DNA of 9,941 nucleotides. Origin: an uncultured Pirellulales bacterium (GTDB lineage: Bacteria; Planctomycetota; Planctomycetia; Pirellulales; Lacipirellulaceae). The position numbers and the translations under genes are program-made. This document shows positions 6,174 through 9,941 of the stretch, piece by piece (position 1 is the stretch's first letter; each line of letters opens with the position of its first letter). Below the pieces are notes generated by a model. That model was not told the origin of the DNA. It was given only the letters and a program-made list of their open reading frames with translations, and searched no databases. The DNA lies in the NCBI GenBank assembly GCA_947258835.1, contig CAMYJY010000053.1, positions 1 to 9,941 of the forward strand, read 5' to 3'.

Positions 6174-6331
6174 GTATTTTCTGGACACGAATGTCCTGGT
6201 CTATCCGCTATTACGACAGCCTGATCATCTCCGCAGCCCTGCATGCCGGCGCCGCCGTTCTTTATTCCGAGGATCTGCAACACGGACGGAAGATTGAAAA
6301 CCTGGAAATCAGAAATCCTTTTTTGCCGTAA
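6163..6331 (+). pseudogene. VapC-like PIN-domain toxin remnant, internal deletion plus frameshift
   Basis: From ATG 6163 the frame reads MGVEYFLDTNVLVYPL, a textbook PIN-domain start with the first catalytic aspartate. From about 6203 the reading must shift by one base to give RYYDSLIISAALHAG, then LYSEDLQHG and the ending NPFLP with stop TAA 6329-6331. These are the last motifs of the same family, with the later acidic residues (YD and SED). About 55-60 codons remain of a family that is normally about 130-145 residues. The middle, including the expected catalytic glutamate, is missing. The deletion joint lies around 6202-6208, near a repeated CTAT. Without the shift, the first frame runs into unrelated sequence. 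The toxin is therefore almost certainly inactive. An error in sequencing could explain a frameshift but not the missing 80-odd residues. Confidence 0.85.
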
Positions 6332-6415
6332 AACTCACACCGCCATCCACCATCAGGGTGGCTACCGTGCCATTAGCGCAACTTACAACGCTGGAGCCAA
6401 GTGACGGACAAACGA

Positions 6416-7546
6416 TCACGATGGTTTTGGCGTGATCCGCGAGACATCCGTCAGCTGCCGCACGATTTCTGCCGCGTCATTGGTGGCGGCTAGGATCGAG
6501 AGCTGACGATCGGCCCAGCTGGGGGAAGCAGCTATGTGGCGACACCGCTCGAGGTGGCGCGCGCATCCCAAGCTGGCAGCGGTGGGAGTGAGCTGAGCGA
6601 CCAAGTTGTCCACCAGCTGGCCCACAGTCAGGACATCGTAGGTGTAAGAATCGACCAACTGGGCTCCCGTGCCAAAACGTGTGGCCCGCCACTTATTTTG
6701 GCGGACCATCATCGGATGGCAGTCATGCTGATAGGTGCCACCATCAATCTCATCGGAGAGTGCCTTCACCAAACATTGAATGAGAGCAGCCACGGCCAGG
6801 GTATCCTCTAAGTTGCCCGGCATATCGCAGACGCGGACTTCCACCGTACCAAAATTATGATGCGGGCGGACATCCCACCAAATTTCCCGGATGGTGTTGA
6901 TAAAACCGGTGCCGACCATGTGATTGACCAGCCATACGTATTCGCTCCAGTTACGCATCAGGGTCGGCATCCCGGCGGTCGGCAGGCCTTCCATAATTTT
7001 CGAGCGATGCGACTGCAGCCCCGTTTGCCGCCCCTCCCAAAAGGGACTGCTGCTGCTGAGCGCCAGCAACATGGGCAGATGCCGCAAAATCCGGTCGCAG
7101 ATCATGACGGCCTTATCCCCCGAGTCAACGCCCACATGTATGTGCAACCCAAAAGTCACCAAGCGGCGGGCCAGCTCTTGCAATAGTTCCACCAGCTGGT
7201 GGTAGCGTGGGTCGGGCGTCACCTGCTGTTCCCGCCAGCGGGAAAAGGGGTGCGTCGCCCCCCACCACAAACGCAGCCCCAGCTGATCGGCCGCCGCTTC
7301 CAGCTGCGCGAGTTTGGTTTTTAAATCGTCTTCCGCGGCGTCGACGGTTTCACACACGCCAGTGATCACTTCCACCACGCACTGCATCAACTCCGGCTTA
7401 AAATACGCTTCGTCCGCGGACGGCAGCAGTTGCGCGAGCTCCGCATAGGAACTGGACAAGGCCATGGTGCGGTCGTCCACCAAGCCCAGCTCAATTTCAA
7501 TTCCCAGGGTCGGGCGGGCATTGGAAGTAAAATCAATCGTTGCCAT
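6416..7546 (-). CDS. Carboxylate-amine ligase, YbdK / glutamate-cysteine ligase 2 family
   Basis: A 376-residue enzyme of the GCS2 family, which joins a carboxylate (often the gamma-carboxyl of glutamate) to an amine using ATP. Visible motifs are LGIEIELGLVDD at the N-terminus (14-25; acidic metal/ATP ligands E17, E19), WWGATHPFSRW (94-104), FGLHIHVGVDSGDKA (132-146), SSSSPFWEGRQTGLQSHR (164-181) and RPHHNFGTVEVRVCDMP (227-243). Length agrees with the family. The ATG at 7546-7544 overlaps the end of the upstream amidohydrolase by 14 nt and has no strong ribosome site of its own, so translation is probably coupled. It is the last gene of a three-gene operon. The natural substrate is unknown: family members such as E. 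coli YbdK show only weak glutamate-cysteine ligase activity, so the gshA name is not warranted. Confidence 0.9.
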   Translation of the reverse strand: MATIDFTSNARPTLGIEIELGLVDDRTMALSSSYAELAQLLPSADEAYFKPELMQCVVEVITGVCETVDAAEDDLKTKLAQLEAAADQLGLRLWWGATHPFSRWREQQVTPDPRYHQLVELLQELARRLVTFGLHIHVGVDSGDKAVMICDRILRHLPMLLALSSSSPFWEGRQTGLQSHRSKIMEGLPTAGMPTLMRNWSEYVWLVNHMVGTGFINTIREIWWDVRPHHNFGTVEVRVCDMPGNLEDTLAVAALIQCLVKALSDEIDGGTYQHDCHPMMVRQNKWRATRFGTGAQLVDSYTYDVLTVGQLVDNLVAQLTPTAASLGCARHLERCRHIAASPSWADRQLSILAATNDAAEIVRQLTDVSRITPKPS

Positions 7547-8759
7547 CGAGAGATCGGCCTGTTTTTTGAACTTGGGTTGCCATCACAACTGCCCGGGCCA
7601 AGATGTGCACGCCAATTTCCAGGGCAGCCTCGTCGATATCAAAGCGTGGCGTGTGCAAGGGCGTCACGGCGGCCAGATCCGCGGCACACCCCAACCGAAA
7701 CATGACCCCCGGAATCTCGGCCAGATAACAGGCGAAATCCTCACTGCCCATGCTGGGGCGGGCAATGTGTTGGACATTCTCCTGGCCCACCACCGCCTCC
7801 GCCTCCCGCCACAACAAACGCGTCAGCTCCGCATCGTTATGCACCGAGGGGATACTCACCTGAAAATCCACTTCAATCTGCGTGCCGGTAATTTCAGAGA
7901 TGCCGTCCACCACCTGGCGTATCTGCTGGATCGTGCGGGCGCGGACTTCCGCAGTCAGCGTGCGCATGGTTCCCCACAGCTGGGCCGTATCCGGAATGAC
8001 ATTCGGATTTTCGCCGCCTTGCATCTGACCAATGGTCAACACAACCGCATCGTGGCTATCGGTTGCCCGGGGCACAAACTGATACAGAGAGCTGATGAGC
8101 TGCGCGGCGGCCGCAATCGGATCTTTGGATTCGTGGGGGCGTGCCGCATGCCCCCCTTGTCCCCGAATACGGATGTGCAACAAATCGCAGTGCGCGGTCA
8201 TGGCCCCGGAGCGGAGGGCAATTTCTCCCGTGCGGCGCGCCGGCTCGACGTGCAGCGCAAAAATCGCGTCGATGCCTGCCAGGGCCTCCAGGGCGATCAT
8301 CTGCCCAGCGCCGGTGGCCGTCTCTTCGGAGGGCTGCAAGATCACCCGAAAAGCCAGCGGCCCCGGAGCTTGCCCCTGCTGGGACAACTCCGCCAGGGCC
8401 CGCGCCGCGCCGTAGACGATCGCCGCATGGGCGTCGTGGCCGCAGGCGTGCATCACACCGGGAACGGTGCTGCAGTACGGAACTTGCTTCTCATCTTGTA
8501 TCCGCAGCGCATCAATATCCCCCCGCAGCGCGATTCGCCGTACCGCAGTGGACAAGTCAGAAAAATCGGCCAGCACACCGCAGCCCTCCGGCCCCATGCG
8601 GACCTCCAGGCCCAACTGGCCCAGCCGTTGGTAGAGGTGCAGGCTGGTCTCCAGCTCGGCACCGCTGGGCTCGGGGTGGGCATGCAAATGCCTCCGCAGG
8701 GCCACAACCTCGGGCATACCTTGCGTCACGAGCTGGCGCAGTGATTTTTCCCAACTCAC
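7533..8759 (-). CDS. M20D-family amidohydrolase / amino-acyl deacylase
   Basis: A 408-residue metal-dependent hydrolase of the type that cleaves N-acyl amino acids (hippurate, IAA-amino acid and N-acetyl-diaminopimelate hydrolases). Motifs in order are RRHLHAHPE (22-30), RGDIDAL (79-85), MHACGHDAH (103-111; C106, H108 as metal ligands), QPSEE (142-146; catalytic E145 and metal-binding E146), ALHVEP (168-173), RGQGGHAARPH (199-209, dimerisation domain), SMGSEDFACY (336-345) and LHTPRFDID (368-376). The set is complete and supports an active enzyme. The start is GTG 8759-8757, overlapping the TGA of mqnD as GTGA, with GGAG eight bases upstream inside mqnD. Its 3' end overlaps the ligase gene. 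The exact substrate cannot be read from sequence. There is no signal peptide, so it is cytosolic. Confidence 0.93.
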   Translation of the reverse strand: MSWEKSLRQLVTQGMPEVVALRRHLHAHPEPSGAELETSLHLYQRLGQLGLEVRMGPEGCGVLADFSDLSTAVRRIALRGDIDALRIQDEKQVPYCSTVPGVMHACGHDAHAAIVYGAARALAELSQQGQAPGPLAFRVILQPSEETATGAGQMIALEALAGIDAIFALHVEPARRTGEIALRSGAMTAHCDLLHIRIRGQGGHAARPHESKDPIAAAAQLISSLYQFVPRATDSHDAVVLTIGQMQGGENPNVIPDTAQLWGTMRTLTAEVRARTIQQIRQVVDGISEITGTQIEVDFQVSIPSVHNDAELTRLLWREAEAVVGQENVQHIARPSMGSEDFACYLAEIPGVMFRLGCAADLAAVTPLHTPRFDIDEAALEIGVHILARAVVMATQVQKTGRSLDGND

Positions 8760-9625
8760 TCCACAAACTCCGGCACGATCAACTCGGGCAGGAGGCCGTG
8801 CTCATATCCCATCGCCAAAAACTTGGTCACGGCCTCACGACCCTGGGCGCCGAAGTCGCGCGTCCAATCGTTGACGTACATGCCCACAAACTTGTCGGCC
8901 TGCCGCTGATCCAAATCGCGTCCGTACTGCAGTGCGTAGTCCAGCGCTTCTTGCCGATTTTCGAGACCGTAGTCAATGCTCGCCGCCAGGAGGCGTTGGA
9001 CCTGGTCGATGGTAGCCTCCCCCAGATCTTTACGAATTGCATTGGCCCCCAGCGGCAACGGCAATCCTCCGGTCAGCTCCTGCCACCAGACTCCCAAATC
9101 AACCACTAACTGCAAGTCACTCTCGGCGTAGGTCAACTGGCCTTCATGGATAATGAGTCCGGCATCCACCCGCTCACCGGCATACTGTCCTTGCTGCACG
9201 GCGGCGATAATTTTGTCGAAGGGCACCAGGACAAACTCAAACTCCTGCTCCAAACACAATCGTAGTGCCAGGAAGGCACTGGTGAGTTTTCCGGGCACGG
9301 CGATCCGCCGGGACTTTAAATCGGCCAGCGAACACGCCTCACGAGCCACCACCATCGGACCGTAGCCATCGCCCATACTGGCCCCACAGCGACAGAGGGC
9401 ATACTTGGTGTGGAGATAAGCGTAAGCGTGCATGCTGATCGCCGTCAGCTCCAGCTCGCCGGAAAAGGCCCGCTGGTTGAGGGTCTCGATATCCACCAGC
9501 TCATGCGTGAACTGAAAATTCCCGGTATCGATATGATCATTCGCCAACGCATGAAACATAAACGCATCATCAGGATCGGGGCTATGCCCCACACGGATCA
9601 GGTGCTTGGTGGAGGTCAGGGTCAC
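8756..9625 (-). CDS. mqnD: 1,4-dihydroxy-6-naphthoate synthase, MqnD family
   Basis: A 289-residue protein of the MqnA/MqnD family, which has the fold of periplasmic binding proteins but acts in the cytoplasm. MqnD converts cyclic dehypoxanthine futalosine to 1,4-dihydroxy-6-naphthoate in the futalosine route to menaquinone. Evidence includes GHSPDPDDAFMFHAL (13-27), VDIETLNQRAFSGELELTAI (44-63), MGDGYGPMVVA (84-94), RIAVPGKLTSA (107-117) and DAGLIIHEGQLTY (154-166), in which H160 corresponds to the catalytic histidine. VVDLGVWWQELTGGLPLPLG (174-193) is also highly typical of MqnD. The start is GTG 9625-9623; a TAG lies nine bases upstream in frame, so it cannot begin earlier, although the ribosome site is weak. 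It is the first gene of an operon with the amidohydrolase and ligase. No other mqn gene is visible here. Confidence 0.88.
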   Translation of the reverse strand: MTLTSTKHLIRVGHSPDPDDAFMFHALANDHIDTGNFQFTHELVDIETLNQRAFSGELELTAISMHAYAYLHTKYALCRCGASMGDGYGPMVVAREACSLADLKSRRIAVPGKLTSAFLALRLCLEQEFEFVLVPFDKIIAAVQQGQYAGERVDAGLIIHEGQLTYAESDLQLVVDLGVWWQELTGGLPLPLGANAIRKDLGEATIDQVQRLLAASIDYGLENRQEALDYALQYGRDLDQRQADKFVGMYVNDWTRDFGAQGREAVTKFLAMGYEHGLLPELIVPEFVE

Positions 9626-9698
9626 GGCAAACTATCTCGGGGTCAGAGCAGAAACACAGGGTGGATTTCAGGCCTGTAGCCCAAAACCGCATTCCCCA

Positions 9699-9728
9699 AT
9701 CATAGACCTCGCTCTGGCGGCACGTCAA
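9699..9728 (-). promoter_or_regulatory. Promoter-like sequence upstream of the mqnD operon
   Basis: On the minus strand, TTGACG (9728-9723), an 18-nt spacer and TATGAT (9704-9699) resemble a sigma-70 promoter, with one mismatch in each box. Transcription would begin near 9692, about 67 nt before the mqnD start. The -35 box is embedded in a 13-bp direct repeat. Confidence 0.5.
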
Positions 9729-9735
9729 TCACCGG
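9723..9735. repeat. 13-bp direct repeat, copy 1 (copy 2 at 9896-9908)
   Basis: CGTCAATCACCGG occurs here and again, identically and in the same orientation, at 9896-9908, 173 bp away. This copy covers the -35 box of the mqnD promoter. The second copy also contains the TTGACG complement but no matching -10 box. It could be a duplicated regulator site or a trace of sequence duplication. Confidence 0.55.
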
Positions 9736-9781
9736 GAATCGCGCTGCACCGTAGCTGAAGAGGTATCAATGTGAGCAAACG

Positions 9782-9803
9782 AGGTGGGCTTGCGCCTCAG
9801 CCT
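9782..9803. repeat. Degenerate stem-loop repeat, copy 1
   Basis: This 22-nt element, beginning AGGTGGG and ending CAGCCT, matches the element at 9855-9876 at 19 of 22 positions. Its stem is spoiled by the differences, so it may be a decaying copy. Confidence 0.5.
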
Positions 9804-9854
9804 GCGGAGATCGTGCTCTACATCAAATATCTCACATCTCAGATCTAACATAAA

Positions 9855-9876
9855 AGGTGGGGCTGCGCCCCAGCCT
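9855..9876. repeat. Stem-loop repeat, copy 2
   Basis: TGGGGC (9858-9863), a TGC loop and GCCCCA (9867-9872) form a perfect 6-bp stem. AGG with CCT extends it around one bulged G (9873). It shares 19 of 22 positions with the element at 9782-9803. A GC-rich element of this sort between genes looks like a dispersed REP-like repeat. A weaker partial match sits at about 4926-4945 upstream of trxA. Confidence 0.55.
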
Positions 9877-9941
9877 ACGACTCACCTTGCTATCGCGTCA
9901 ATCACCGGAGAAAGGAGCAGAATCAACGGAATCGGATAACG

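Larger units (their letters stand above)
9626..9941. other. Non-coding upstream region of mqnD, to the window end
   Basis: These 316 bp contain the mqnD promoter-like sequence, the 13-bp direct repeat pair and two copies of a degenerate stem-loop repeat. No reading frame with a ribosome site is visible. A GAAAGGAG near 9910 could precede a + strand gene beyond the window, but no start codon follows within the visible bases. Confidence 0.5.

Noticed and set aside
6053..6331. 92-residue + strand frame overlapping antitoxin and toxin remnant
   Set aside because: Its first half is an out-of-frame reading of the antitoxin. Only its C-terminal 45 residues are meaningful, as part of the broken PIN toxin.
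6347..6361. CCACC/GGTGG hairpin between the PIN remnant and the ligase gene
   Set aside because: Five base pairs without a T-tract on either strand; not enough to call a terminator.
7464..8744. 426-residue open frame on the + strand
   Set aside because: Antisense to the M20D amidohydrolase and the start of the ligase, both of which have full motif sets on the minus strand.
8141..9109. 322-residue open frame on the + strand
   Set aside because: Low-complexity Arg/Pro/Ala sequence in its first half, antisense to the amidohydrolase and mqnD; a product of high GC content.
1..9941. CRISPR array, phage or transposon system
   Set aside because: No regularly spaced repeats, no cas-like, integrase or transposase motifs on either strand.

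Overview
The window looks like a chromosomal segment from a member of the Planctomycetes. Three things suggest this. The first is a secreted glycine-rich protein (1467-2357) of a type I associate with this phylum. The second is a futalosine-pathway menaquinone gene (mqnD). The third is GC-rich intergenic DNA carrying hairpin-forming repeats. Base composition appears uniform and GC-rich. There is no integrase, transposase, tRNA, rRNA or CRISPR array. The one accessory-looking element is a small toxin-antitoxin remnant.

Layout from left to right. The + strand opens with the C-terminal two thirds of NAD-dependent DNA ligase (ligA, cut by the window edge). A terminator-like hairpin follows, then the secreted glycine-rich protein of unknown function. 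This converges on a minus-strand gene for a 558-residue coiled-coil protein; only 24 bp separate the two, and the gap holds two mutually exclusive GC hairpins. Next, on the minus strand, is thioredoxin (trxA) with a good sigma-70-like promoter and a leader of about 160 nt. Divergent from trxA lies a 192-residue thioredoxin-fold protein with a CNHCPYV motif. The gap between the two redox genes holds a near-perfect 27-bp inverted repeat resembling a REP/BIME element.

At 5907-6331 is a VapBC-type toxin-antitoxin locus in decay. The antitoxin has an excellent promoter overlapped by a palindrome and an intact reading frame. The PIN-domain toxin has lost its middle and changed frame, keeping only its first and last motifs.

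The right third is a minus-strand operon, mqnD -> M20D amidohydrolase -> YbdK-like carboxylate-amine ligase. The overlaps are 4 nt (GTGA) and 14 nt, so translation is probably coupled. MqnD makes 1,4-dihydroxy-6-naphthoate for menaquinone. The other two families hydrolyse and form amide bonds, and their link to mqnD is unexplained. A promoter-like sequence lies about 70 bp upstream of mqnD. Its -35 region is part of a 13-bp direct repeat, and two copies of a degenerate stem-loop repeat lie between the two repeat copies.

Most of the window is housekeeping. I found no convincing new defence or mobile system. The items best worth a second look are the gutted toxin with its preserved antitoxin and operator, the long inverted repeat, the two phylum-type uncharacterised proteins and the operon architecture. 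All identifications rest on motif recognition by eye; no database search was run.
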